Positions 1 through 10,023 of a DNA stretch of 64,000 nucleotides are shown here, in pieces. The position numbers and the translations under genes are program-made. Under the pieces are notes generated by a model that was not told the DNA's origin, made no database searches, and was given only the letters and a program-made list of their open reading frames with translations. Each line of letters begins with the position of its first letter. Position 1 is the stretch's first letter. Source of the DNA: Aegilops tauschii subsp. strangulata (taxonomy: Eukaryota > Streptophyta > Magnoliopsida > Poales > Poaceae); NCBI RefSeq assembly GCF_002575655.3, contig NC_053037.3:443579793-443643792 (forward strand), given 5' to 3'.

Positions 1-1214
1 CTCAATAGCCCACTTTGCCACTCGGACTATGGCTTCTCTGTTTTGAATAATATCCCCTCAAGGAGCATAATTGACCACAAAATGGGATGACCAAGGAAAT
101 AATGCTTCAACTTGCGACTGGCCATGAATACCCCATAGACTAGCTTCTGCCAATGTGGGTACCTCTGCTTAAACTCAATTAACAACTCACAGACAGAATA
201 AGCCGACCTTTGAACCGGATACTCCTTACTCGTTTCCTTTCTTTCCAGTACAACCACCACACTGACGGCTCTGCTGTTAGCAGCCACATATTAGAGCAAG
301 GGCTCCTTCTCAACAGGAGCTGCAAGAACCGGCGGCTCAGCCAACTGTTTTTTAAGCGCCACAAACACTTCATTTGCAGCATCACTCCAGACAAAATGAT
401 CCATTTTCTTCATCATCTGGTACAAAGGAATAGCCTTCTCACCCAGGCGGCTTATAAACCGGCTTAAAGCTGCAATACTGCCCGCCAAATGCTGGACATC
501 TTTAATGCACACCGGCTTAGCCAATGAAGTGATAGCCTTGATTGTGTCCGGGTTAGCTTCAATACCTCTCTTAGAGACCAGAAAACCCAAGAGCTTTCCC
601 CCACGCACACCAAAAAGACATTTGGCCAGGTTAAGCATCATCTTGTAGACCTAGAGGTTATCAAAGGTCTCCTTCAAGTCATCCAGCAAGGTCTCCTTCT
701 TTCTGGACTTCACAACAATATCGTCCACATAAGCATGAACATTGCTTCCTATCTGGTTGTGAAGACAATTCTAAACGCAACGTTGATAAGTCGCCAGGGC
801 ACTCTTGAGCCCGAAAGGCATAGACACATAACAGAAAGCTCCAAAAGGCGTGATGAAAGACATTTTCTCCTGGTCCTTAACCGCCATATTTATCTGATGA
901 TAACCAGAATAAGCATCTAAGAAGCTCAAATGCTCACAGCCCGCTGTAGCATCAATGATTTGATTAATACGGGGTAGAGCAAAAGGATCAGCTCGGCAAG
1001 CCTTGTTAAGGTCTGTGTAATCCACACACATATGCCAAGTGCCATTTTTCTTAAGTACTAGCACTGGATTAGCCAACCACTCAGGATGAAAAACTTCAAC
1101 AATGAACCCGGCTGAACTCGATGAGCGTGCTTTCCTATTTCGGATCCATATTGGCACTGATAGTGAACTGCTGAGATGAGTCGCCAGGGACAAAGTCAAC
1201 CTGCTTGGTATCAT
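1..1214 (-). pseudogene. Gypsy element A reverse transcriptase and RNase H region
   Basis: This is the minus-strand remnant of reverse transcriptase and RNase H. RT is seen from about 1130 down: WHMCVDYTDLNK, then FLDAYSGYHQI, then YVSMPFGLKSA, then HAYVDDIVVKS at about 700-735 with the catalytic DD pair at 711-722. The connection domain (LGFLVSKRGIEANPDTIKAI) and the RNase H region (SKRYPHWQKL-like, then ASRKLKHYF near 100-170) follow. In-frame stops lie near 770 and 652, and the RNase H part has further frame breaks. Integrase would lie beyond position 1. It follows the protease and is clearly degenerate. Confidence 0.87.
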
Positions 1215-1805
1215 CCGCCGATTTAAATTTCAACAAAGGATCATGCTGTGTAGTTGGCTTCTTCAGTGGAGTCATATCAGCCGGGTCAATGTTGTCTTTA
1301 TAAAACTTAAGCTCTTCCGTAGCACAAGCAGACTCAGCATAAGCCGCATCACCTTCTTCACATTCCAAGGCTATCTTCCTGTCACCATGTACCATGATGG
1401 TACCCTTGTGACCCGGCATCTTAAGCTGCAAATACACATAACAAGGCCGCGCCATAAACTTGGTGTAAGCCGGCTGTCCAAACAGAGCATGATAGGGGCT
1501 CTTGATTTTCACCAGTTCAAAATTCAATGTCTCAGCCCTGTAATCATGTTCATTGCCAAAAGCCACTTCCAAAGCTATCTTACCCACTGGATAAGTCGAT
1601 TTACTGGGCACCACCCCATGAAACACTGTAGAGGACGGCTTAAGATCTTTGTCAGTCAGATTCATCCTACGAAAAGTATCATAATAAAGGATATTGATAT
1701 TACTGCCTCCGTCCATAAGCACCTTACTGAACTTGTAACCTCCAACCTGAGGAGCTACCACCAAAGCCAGCTGACCCGGGTTGTCAATCTGGGGCGGGTG
1801 ATCCT
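1135..1805 (-). pseudogene. Gypsy element A retropepsin-like protease region
   Basis: The minus-strand frame from about 1800 to 1135 encodes the retroviral-type aspartic protease of element A, which in an active element cleaves the Gag-Pol polyprotein. The active-site segment reads LMDGGSNINILYYD near 1680-1725, followed by the hydrophobic strands and an ALFGQPAYTKFMA segment near 1440-1500, matching plant gypsy proteases. The frame starts right after the nested insertion, so no genuine start codon is expected; it was once read through from gag. It ends at a stop at 1135 while RT continues in another frame, so a frameshift separates protease from RT near 1140-1210. Identity is firm; it is non-functional. 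Confidence 0.85.
1801..1805. repeat. Target-site duplication of element B, left copy (atcct)
   Basis: The five bases atcct directly precede the 5' LTR and are repeated exactly at 10019-10023 after the 3' LTR. A 5-bp duplication is usual for gypsy integration. Confidence 0.93.
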
Positions 1806-3334
1806 TGATACGTCTCCAACGTATCTATAATTTTTGATTGTTCCATGCTATTATATTATCTGTTTTGGATGTTTTATATGCATTATTATGATATTTTATA
1901 TTAATTTTGGGACTAACTATTAACCTAGAGCCCAGTGCCAGTTCATATTTTTTCCTTCTTTTAGAGTTTCGTAGAAAAGGAATATCAAACGGAGTCCAAA
2001 CGGAATGAAACTTTCGCGATGATTTTTCTAGGACCAGAAGACATCTAGAGGACTTGGAGTACACGTCAGGAAAGCCACAAGGCGGCCACAAGGACGGAGG
2101 GCGCGCCCAGGGGGTAGGGCGCGCCCCCACCCTTGTGGGCCCCTCATGACTCCACCGACCCTTGTGAGCCACGAAAACACTTTTCCTCCGCCGCAACCTT
2201 CTGTAGCCGTGAGATCCCATCTAGGGGCCTTTTCTGGCGTCCTGCTGGAGGGGGATTCGATCACGGAGGGCTTCTACATCAACACCATTGCTTCTCCGAT
2301 GAAGCGTCAGTAGTTTACCATAGACCTACAGGTCCATAGCTAGTAGCTAGATGGCTTCTTCTCTCTCTTTGATTCTCATTACCATGTTCTCCTCGATGTT
2401 CTTGGACATCTATTCGATGTAATACCTTTTTGCGGTGTGTTTGCCAAGATCCGATGAATTGTGGATTTATGATCAGCTTATCTATGAATATTATTTGAAT
2501 CTTCTCTGAATTCCTATATGCATGATTTGATATCTTTGCAAGTCTCTTCGAACTATCGATTTCGTTTGGCCAACTAAATTGGTTTTTCTTGTAATGGGAG
2601 AAGTGCTTAGCTTTGGGTTCAATCTTGCGGTGCTCGATCCCAGTGACAGAAGGGGAACCGACACGTATTGTATTGTTGCCATCGAGGATAACAAGATGGG
2701 GTTTTCATCATACTGCTTGAGTTTATCCCGCTACATCATGTCATCTTACTTAAAGCGTTACTCTGTTCTTATGAACTTAATACTCTAGATGCAGGCAGGA
2801 GTCGGTCGGTGTGTGGAGTAATAGTTGTAGATGCAGGCAGGAGTCGGTCTACTTGATACGGACGTGATGCCTATATTCATGATCATTGCCTTAGATATCG
2901 TCATAACTTTGCGCTTTTCTATTAATTGCTTGACAGTAATTTGTTTACCCACCGTAATATTTTCTATCTTGAGAGAAGCCTCTAGTGAAACCTACGGGCC
3001 CCGGGTCTACTTTAGTTTCTGATCTACAATTTTAGTTTCCTCTTAACTTCCTTTGCAATCTTTTACTTTTTGTTCCATAAACCAAAAATATTACTTTACT
3101 GTTTATCCATCTCTATCAAATCTCACTTTGCAAATAACCATGAAGGGATTGACAACCCCTTTATCGCGTTAGGTGCAAGTTGGTGTTTGTTGGTGCAGGT
3201 ATTCGGTGACTTGTGCATTGTCTCCTACTGGATCGATACCTTGGTTATCAAAACTGAGGGAAATACTTACTCTACTTTGCTGCATCACCCTTTCCTCTTC
3301 AAGGAAAAAACCAACGCAAGCTCAAGAGGTAGCA
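1806..3334 (+). repeat. 5' LTR of element B
   Basis: The 1529-bp LTR begins TGATACGTCTCC and ends AGGTAGCA. It aligns with the 3' LTR at 8445-10018 with many substitutions and several indels, so the insertion is not recent. About 45 bp present in the 3' LTR near 8784-8828, including a TATA-like tract, are missing here at about 2160-2166. It carries a GC-rich inverted motif (gggcgcgccc) near 2098-2128 and a short tandem repeat of gatgcaggcaggagtcgg at 2789-2850. Confidence 0.92.
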
Positions 3335-3345
3335 GGAAGAATTTC

Positions 3346-3363
3346 TGGCGCCGTTGCCGGGGA
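3346..3363 (+). other. Primer binding site of element B (tRNA-Asp type)
   Basis: Eighteen bases, tggcgccgttgccgggga, start 11 nt inside the 5' LTR end and are complementary to the 3' end of plant tRNA-Asp (from memory), the primer used by Athila-like elements. This is where minus-strand cDNA synthesis would start. Confidence 0.85.
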
Positions 3364-3568
3364 GATCTACGCCAAGCCAAGACATACCAAGTACCCATCA
3401 TAAACTCGCATCCCACGCATTACATTATTTGCCATTCTCCTCTCATTTTCCTCTCCCCCACTTCTAAAACGATTTTCGAAAAGATTTGCCTCTTCTTCGC
3501 CCCTCTGCCGTTCGTCTTCTTCGCTTGCTTTTTGTATGCTCGTGTGTTGGATTGCTTGCTTTGTCACG

Positions 3569-4771
3569 ATGACTCGAGAGAATACCAAATTGTGTGACTT
3601 TTCCAATACCAACAACAATGATTATATTAGTACTCTGATTGCTCCCGCTACTAACACGGAATCTTGTGAAATTAATACCGCTTTGCTGAATCTTGTTATG
3701 AAAGATCAATTTTCTGGCCTTCCCAATGAAGATGCCGCATGCCATCTAAACAATTTCGTTGATTTGTGTGATATGCAAAAGAAAAAATATGTGGATAATG
3801 ATATTGTTAAATTGAAGCTATTTCTGTTCTCACTTCGAGATCGTGCTAAAACTTGGTTTTCATCTTTGCCTAAAAATAGTATTGATTCATGGAATAAATG
3901 TAAAGATGCTTTTATTTCCAAGTATTTTCCTCCCGCTAAAATCACCTCCCTTAGGAATGATATTATGAATTTTAAGCAACTTGGTCATGAACATGTTGCA
4001 CAATCTTGGGAGAGGACTAAATTGATGATACGAAATTGCCCTACTCATGGTTTTAATTTGTGGATGATTATACAAAAAATTTATGCCGGATTGAATTTTG
4101 CTTCTAGAAATATTTTAGATTCGGCCGCGGTAGGTACTTTTATGGAAATTAGTTTAGGAGAAGCTACTAAACTCCTAGATAATATTATGGTTAATTATTC
4201 TCATTGGCATACCGAAAGATCTTCCACTAGTAAAAAAGTGCATGCAATTGAAGAGATTAATGTTTTGAGTGGAAAGATGGATGAGCTTATGAAATTATTT
4301 GCTAGAAAGAGTGCTCCTATTGATCCTAATGATATGCGTTTGTCTACTTTGATTGAGAATAATAATGAATCTATGGATGTGAATTTTGTTGGTAGGAACA
4401 ATTTTGGTACTGACGCGTATAGAGGTAATTTTAATCCTAGGCCGTTTGCTAGTAATTCCTCTAATAATTATGGTAATTACTACAACAATTCTTATGGAAA
4501 TTATAATAAGATGCCCTATGAATTTTAGAATAGTGTTAAAGAATTTATGAGTTCACAAAAGAATTTCAATGCTTTGATTGAAGAAAAATTTCTTAAGATT
4601 GATGATTTGGCTAGGAACGTGGATAGAATTTCTCTTGATGTTGATTCTTTGAAACTTAGATCTATTCCACCTAAGCATGATATCAATGAGTCTCTCAAAT
4701 CTATGAGAATTTCCATTTATGAGTGGAAGGAAAGAACCGCTAAGATGCATGCTAAAAAGATTGGTTTATAA
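3569..4771 (+). pseudogene. Gag of element B, broken
   Basis: Capsid/Gag polyprotein of the Athila-like element. The ATG at 3569 (MTRENTKLCDF) is the likely start; an in-frame ATG at 3536 is also possible. The centre carries the plant retrotransposon Gag signature (RAKTWFSSLPKNSIDSWN, then FISKYFPPAK, at about 3840-3940). The C-terminal third is Asn/Gly/Tyr-rich (NNYGNYYNNSYGNYN). An in-frame TAG at 4526-4528 interrupts the frame, which then continues to a TAA at 4769-4771. The protease follows in another frame, so a frameshift also lies between about 4770 and 4819. No CCHC knuckle is visible. It is not expected to make full-length Gag. Confidence 0.85.
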
Positions 4772-4818
4772 AAGCGTGTTCTTCTAGTTTTCGTGAAAAT
4801 AATGATGAAGATCTTAAA

Positions 4819-5652
4819 GTGATTGATGTGACTCCTATTGAATCTTTGTTTGCCAATGTAAATCTTGATAAATATGGGACTGGAGATGAGTCAACTTTAG
4901 TTAGAAGGCGTCCCAATGATTCGGAGTTTTTAGATCTTGATGCAAAAGTTGATAAAAGTGGGATTGGTGAGTTCAAAACTTTAGGTAGCAATGAACCCAC
5001 TCCTCTAGATTTCAAGGAATTTAATTATGATAATTTTTCTTTAATAGATTGTATTTCCTTGTTGCAATCCATGTTGAATTCTCCTCATGCTTATAATCAA
5101 AACAAAGCTTTTACTAAACATATCCTTGATGCTATGATGAAATCTTTTGAAGGAAAGCTTGAATTAGAAGTTTCTATCCCTAGAAAACTTTATGATGAGT
5201 GGGAACCTACTATTAAGATTAAGACTAAAGATTATGAGTGCCATGCTTTGTGTGATTTGGGTGCTAGTGTTTCCACGATTCCAAAATCTTTTTGTGATGT
5301 GTTAGGTTTCCACGAATTTGATGATTGTTCTTTAAATTTGCATCTTGCGGATTCCACTATTAAGAAACCTTTGGTAAGGATTAATGATGTTCTTATTGTT
5401 GCAAATAGGAATTATGTGCCCGTAGATTTCATTTTTCTTGATATATATTGCAATCCTACATGTCCTATTATTCTTGGTAGACCTTTCCTTAGAACAAATG
5501 GTGCAATTATTGATATGAAAGAAGGAAACATTAGATTTCAATTTCTGTTAAGAAAAGGCATGGAACACTTTCCAAGAAAGAAAATTAAATTGCCTTATGA
5601 ATCTATTATGAGAGCCACTTATGGATCGCATGCCAAAGATGATAACACTTAG
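4819..5652 (+). pseudogene. Protease ORF of element B (open, but cut off from gag)
   Basis: An uninterrupted 277-codon frame encodes the C-terminal part of the Gag-protease polyprotein. The active site reads CDLGASVSTIP at about 5250-5280, with DLGA in place of the usual DTGA as I recall for Athila-like elements, and the second conserved segment is IILGRPFLRT at about 5465-5495. The frame begins at a GTG, not an ATG, and is out of phase with gag, so it would not be translated as it stands. After its stop comes a noncoding block including gttgggaggcaacccaa that I associate with this retroelement group. No polymerase follows. Confidence 0.82.
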
Positions 5653-6310
5653 ATCTATTCGTGCTTTATGCCTAGCTAAGGGCGTTAAACAATAGCGCTT
5701 GTTGGGAGGCAACCCAATTTTATTTTTGTTTTTGCTTTTTAGGTTCTGTTTTGCAATAAATATTTCATCTAGCCTCTGGTTAGATGTAGTTTTGTGTTTT
5801 AATTAGTGTTTGTGCCAAGTAAGGCCTTTGGGATAGCTTACGGTGATAGTTGATTTGATCTTGTTGAAAAACAGAAACTTTGCGCCCAGTCCCAGAATTT
5901 TTAAAAATCACATAAGCGTGATAAAATTCTGCATTTTTTACACAAGATTTATATACAAATTGCCCATGTTGTCCTAATTTTTCAGAATGTTTTGAGTTAC
6001 AGATGTATTCGAACTATCCAGATTGCTACAGACTGTTCTGTTTTTGACATATTCTGTTTTCTTTGTGTCGTTTGCTTATTTTGATGAATCTATGGCTAGT
6101 ATCGGGGGGTTTGAAACATGGAAAAGTTGAATACAATAGATATTACACCAATATAAATAAAGAATGAGTTCACAACAGTACCAAAAGTAGTGATTTATTT
6201 TCTTATACTAACGGAGCTTAGTAGATTTTCTGTTGAGTTTTGTGTTGTGAAGTTTTCAAGTTTTGGGTAATGATTTAATGGACTATGGAATAAAGAGTGG
6301 CAAGAGCCTA

Positions 6311-6395
6311 AGCTTGGGGATGCCCAAGGCACCCCAAGGTAATATTCAAGGAAAAACAAGAACCTAAGCTTGGGGATGCCCCGGAAGGCATCCCC
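6311..6395 (+). other. Two tandem RNA hairpin candidates in element B
   Basis: The block cctaagcttggggatgcc occurs twice, about 55 bp apart. The first copy pairs CTTGGGG and TGCC with the downstream GGCA and CCCCAAG, leaving one bulged A. The second is a perfect 9-bp inverted repeat, GGGGATGCC (6372-6380) and GGCATCCCC (6387-6395), with a 6-nt loop. A structural role such as packaging or translation control is only inferred. Confidence 0.55.
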
Positions 6396-7557
6396 TCTTT
6401 CGTCTTCATCTATCGGTAACTTTACTTGAGGCTATATTTTTATTCACCACATGATATGTGTTTTGCTTGGAGCGTCTTATATGATTTGAGTCTTTGCTTT
6501 TTAGTTTGCCACAATCATCCTTGTTGTACACACCTTTTGAGAGAGACACGCATGAATCGTGATTTATTAGAATACTCTATGTGCTTCACTTATATCTTTT
6601 GAGCTAGGCAATTTTCCTTTAGTGCTTCACTTATATCTTTTTAGATAATGGCGGTGGTTTTATTTTATAGAAATTGATAAACTCTCGTACTTCACTTATA
6701 TTATTTTGAGAGTCTTTAAAACAGCATGGTAATTTGCTTTGGTAATAAAATTAGTCCTAACATGATAGGCATCCAGGAGGGATATAATAAAAACTTTCAT
6801 ATAAAGTGCATTGAATATTATGAGAAGTTTGATTCCTTATGATTGTTTTGAGATATGAAGATGGTGATATTAGAGTCATGCTAGTAAGTTGTTGTGAATT
6901 TGAGAAATACTTGTGTTAAGGTTTGTGAGTCTCGTAGCATGCACGTATGGTGAACCGTTATGTAACGAAGTTGGAGCATGAGATATTTTTTGATTGTCTT
7001 CCTTATGAGTGGCGGTCGGGGATGAGGATGGTCTTCTCCTACCAATTTACCCCCCTAGGAGCATGCACGTAGTACTTTGTTTCGATGACTAATAGATTTT
7101 GCAATAAGTATGTGAGTTCTTTATGACTAATGTTGAGTCCATGGATTATACGCACTCTCACCCTTCCGCCATTCCTAGCCTCTCTTGTACCACGCAACTT
7201 TCGCCGGTACCATAAACCCACCATACACCTTCCTCAAAACAGCCACCATACCTACCTATTATGGCATTTCCATAGTCATTCCAAGATATATTGCCATGCA
7301 GCTTTCCACCGTTCCGTTTATAATGACACGCATCATCATTGTCATATTGCTTTGCATGATCATGTAGTTGACATCGTATTTGTGGCAAAGCCACCATTCA
7401 TAATTTTTTATACATGTCGCTCTTGATTCATTGCACATCCCGGTACACCGCCGAAGCCATTCATATAGAGTCATATCTTGTTCTAGTATCGAGTTGTAAT
7501 TTTTGAGTTGTAAGTAAATAGAAGTATGATGATCATCCTTTTTAGAGCATTGTCCCA

Positions 7558-7668
7558 TGTGAAAAAAAAGAAAGAAAGAAAAAAAGAGAAAGAAAGAAAA
7601 AAAGAAGAAAAAAAGAGAAGAAGGAAAAAAAGACAAGAGAAAAAAATGAGAGAAAAAGAGAGAAGGGG
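7558..7668 (+). repeat. GAAA-rich low-complexity tract
   Basis: About 110 bp of degenerate gaaa/gaag repeats on the plus strand, inside the noncoding part of element B. It yields Lys/Glu-rich or Phe-rich reading frames on the two strands that are not genes. Confidence 0.85.
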
Positions 7669-8444
7669 CAATGTTATTATCCTTTTCCATAGTTGTGCTT
7701 CAAAGTAGCACCCTGATCTTCATGATAGAGAGTCTCCTATGTTGTCACTTTCATATACTAGTGGGAATTTTTCATTATAAAATTTGGCTTGTATATTCCA
7801 ACGATTGGCTTCCCCAAAATGGCCTAGGGCTTCATGAGCAAGCAAGTTGGAGGCACACCCACTTAGTTTTCTTTTTGAGCTTTCATAAACTTATAGCTCT
7901 AGTGCATCCGTTGATGGCAATCCCTACTCACTCACAATGATATCTATTGATGAGCATCTCCATAGCCCGTTAATACGCCTAGTGGATGTGAGACTACCTC
8001 CCTCGTTTGTCTTCTCCACAACCACCTTCTACTCCACCTATAGTGCTATGTCCATGGCTCACGCTCATGTATTGCGTGAAAGTTGAAAAGGTTTGAGAAC
8101 ATCAAAAGTATGAAACAATTGCTTGGCTTGTCATCGGGGTTGTGCATGATTTGAATATTTTGGGTGATGAAGATGGAGCATAGCCAGACTATATGATTTT
8201 TGTAGGGATAAGCTTTCTCTGGCCATGTTATTTTGAGAAGACATAATTATCTTGTTACTATGCTTGAAGTATTATTGTTTTTATGTCAATATTAAACTTT
8301 TGTTTTGAATCATACGTATCTAAACATTCATGCCACAATAGAGAAAATTAGATGGATAAATATGTTAGGTAGCATTCCACATCAAAAATTCTGTTTTTAT
8401 CATTTACCTACTCGAGGACGAGCAGGAATTAACCTTGGGATGCT

Positions 8445-10018
8445 TGATACATCTCCAACATATCTATAATTTTTGATTGTTCCATGCTATTATATTATCT
8501 GTTTTGGATGTTTTATATGCATTATTATGCTATTTTATATTATTTTTGAGACTATCATATTATATTAGAGCCCAGTGCGTGTTCCTGTTTTTCCCCTTGT
8601 TTTAGAGTTTCGCAGAAAAGGAATATCAAACGGAGTCCAAACGGAATGAAACTTTCGTGATGATTTTTCTAGGACCAGAAGACATCCAGAGGACTTGGAG
8701 TACACGTCAGGAAAGCCATGAGGCGGCCACAAGGACGGAGGGCACACCCCCACCCTTGTGGGCCCCTCGTGAATCCACCGACCTATTTCTTCCGCCTATA
8801 TATTCTCAAATATTCCAGAACTAATCAGGAGAGCCACAAAAACACTTTTCCACCGCCGCAACCTTCTGTACCTGTGAGATTCTATCTAGGCACCTTTTCT
8901 GGCGTCCTGCCAGAGGGGGATTTGATCATGGAGGGCTTCTACATCAACACCATCGCCTCTCCGAGGAAGCGTGAGTAGTTTACCACAAAACTACAGGTCC
9001 ATAGCTAGTAGCTAGATGGCTTCTTCTCCCTCTTTGATTCTGAATACCATGTTCTCCTCGATGTTCTTGGAGATCTATTCGATGTAATACCTTTTTGCGG
9101 TGTGTTTGCCGAGATCCGATGAATTGTGGATTTATGATCAGCTTATCTATGAATATTATCTAAATCTTCTCTGAATTCTTATATGCATGATTTGATATCT
9201 TTCCAAGTCTCTTCGAACTATCGATTTGGTTTGACCAACTAGATTGGTTTTTCTTGCAATGGGAGAAGTGCTTAGCTTTGGGTTCAATCTTGTGGTGCTT
9301 GATCCCAGTGATAGAAGGGGCACCGACATGTATTGTATTGTTGCCATCAAGGATAACAAGATGGGGTTTTCATCATATTGCTTGAGTTTATCCCGCTACA
9401 TCGTGTCATCTTACTTAAAGCGTTACTCTGTTCTTATGAACTTAATATTCTAGATGCAGGCAGGAGTCGGTCGATGTGTGGAGTAATAGTAGTAGATGCA
9501 GGTATTAGTTGGTCTACTTGATACAGATGTGATGCCTATATTCATGATCATTGCCTTAGGTATCGTCATAACTTTGCGCTTTTTTATTAGTTGCTCGGCA
9601 GTAATTTGTTTACCCACCGTAATATTTTCTATCTTGAGAGAAGCCTCTAGTGAAACCTGTGGCCCCCGGGTCTACTTTCCATCATATAAGTTTCTGATCT
9701 ACAATTTTAGTTTCCTATTAACTTCCTTTGCAATCTTTTACTTTCCGTTCCGTAAACCAAAAATACCAAAAATATTACTTTACCGTTTATCCATCTCTAT
9801 CAGATCTCACTTTGCAAATAACCGTGAAGGGATTGATAACCCCTCTATCACGTTGGGTGCAAGTTGGTGTTTGTTTGTGCAGGTATTCGGTGACCTGTGC
9901 GTTATCTCCTACTGGATAGATACCTTGGTTCTCAAAACTGAGGGAAATACTTACTCTACTTTGCTGCATCACCCTTTCCTCTTCAAGGGAAAAACCAACG
10001 CAAGCTCAAGAGGTAGCA
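8445..10018 (+). repeat. 3' LTR of element B
   Basis: The 1574-bp LTR begins TGATACATCTCC and ends AGGTAGCA, followed by the TSD atcct (10019-10023). It keeps the segment lost from the 5' LTR, with tatatatt at 8797-8804 as the likely TATA box. It also has small extra blocks (near 9676-9687 and 9764-9773) relative to the 5' LTR. Confidence 0.92.
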
Positions 10019-10023
10019 ATCCT

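Larger units (their letters stand above)
1..1805 (-). mobile_element. Ty3/gypsy element A, protease-RT-RNase H part (outer element, left of nested insertion)
   Basis: This is the pol part of a minus-strand gypsy retrotransposon that continues beyond the left edge. Its gag lies at 10.1-11.8 kb, on the other side of the nested element B. The two halves fit together at the 5-bp duplication atcct (1801-1805 and 10019-10023): the gag-protease linker frame is open on both sides of the insertion. The protease has a DGG active site and the RT an HAYVDD motif, which resembles the Tat/Retand group (family inference). No LTR of this element is in the window. Several stops and a frameshift show it is dead. 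Confidence 0.88.
5653..8444 (+). other. Noncoding 3' interior of element B (no RT or integrase)
   Basis: This stretch of 2.8 kb lies between the protease and the 3' LTR. I see no RT, RNase H or integrase motif in any frame, and small ORFs here look like noise. It holds two adjacent hairpins at 6311-6395, a GAAA-rich low-complexity tract at 7558-7668, and a purine-poor end aattaaccttgggatgct (8428-8444) where the polypurine tract should be. Confidence 0.8.
1806..10018 (+). mobile_element. Complete Athila-like (Sabrina-type) LTR retrotransposon B, non-autonomous
   Basis: This is a full-length LTR retrotransposon with two long LTRs starting TGATAC and ending GTAGCA, a tRNA-Asp primer site at 3346, gag and protease remnants, and the duplication atcct on both sides. 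It sits inside element A in the opposite orientation. After the protease ORF ends at 5652 there are 2.8 kb without RT, RNase H or integrase, so it could only have moved using proteins from a related autonomous element. The family name Sabrina-type is from memory of Triticeae Athila-like elements and is not verified; the structure is certain. Confidence 0.92.

Noticed and set aside
7259..7690. Phe/Leu-rich frame suggesting a membrane protein
   Set aside because: It is translation of the GAAA-rich low-complexity tract inside element B.
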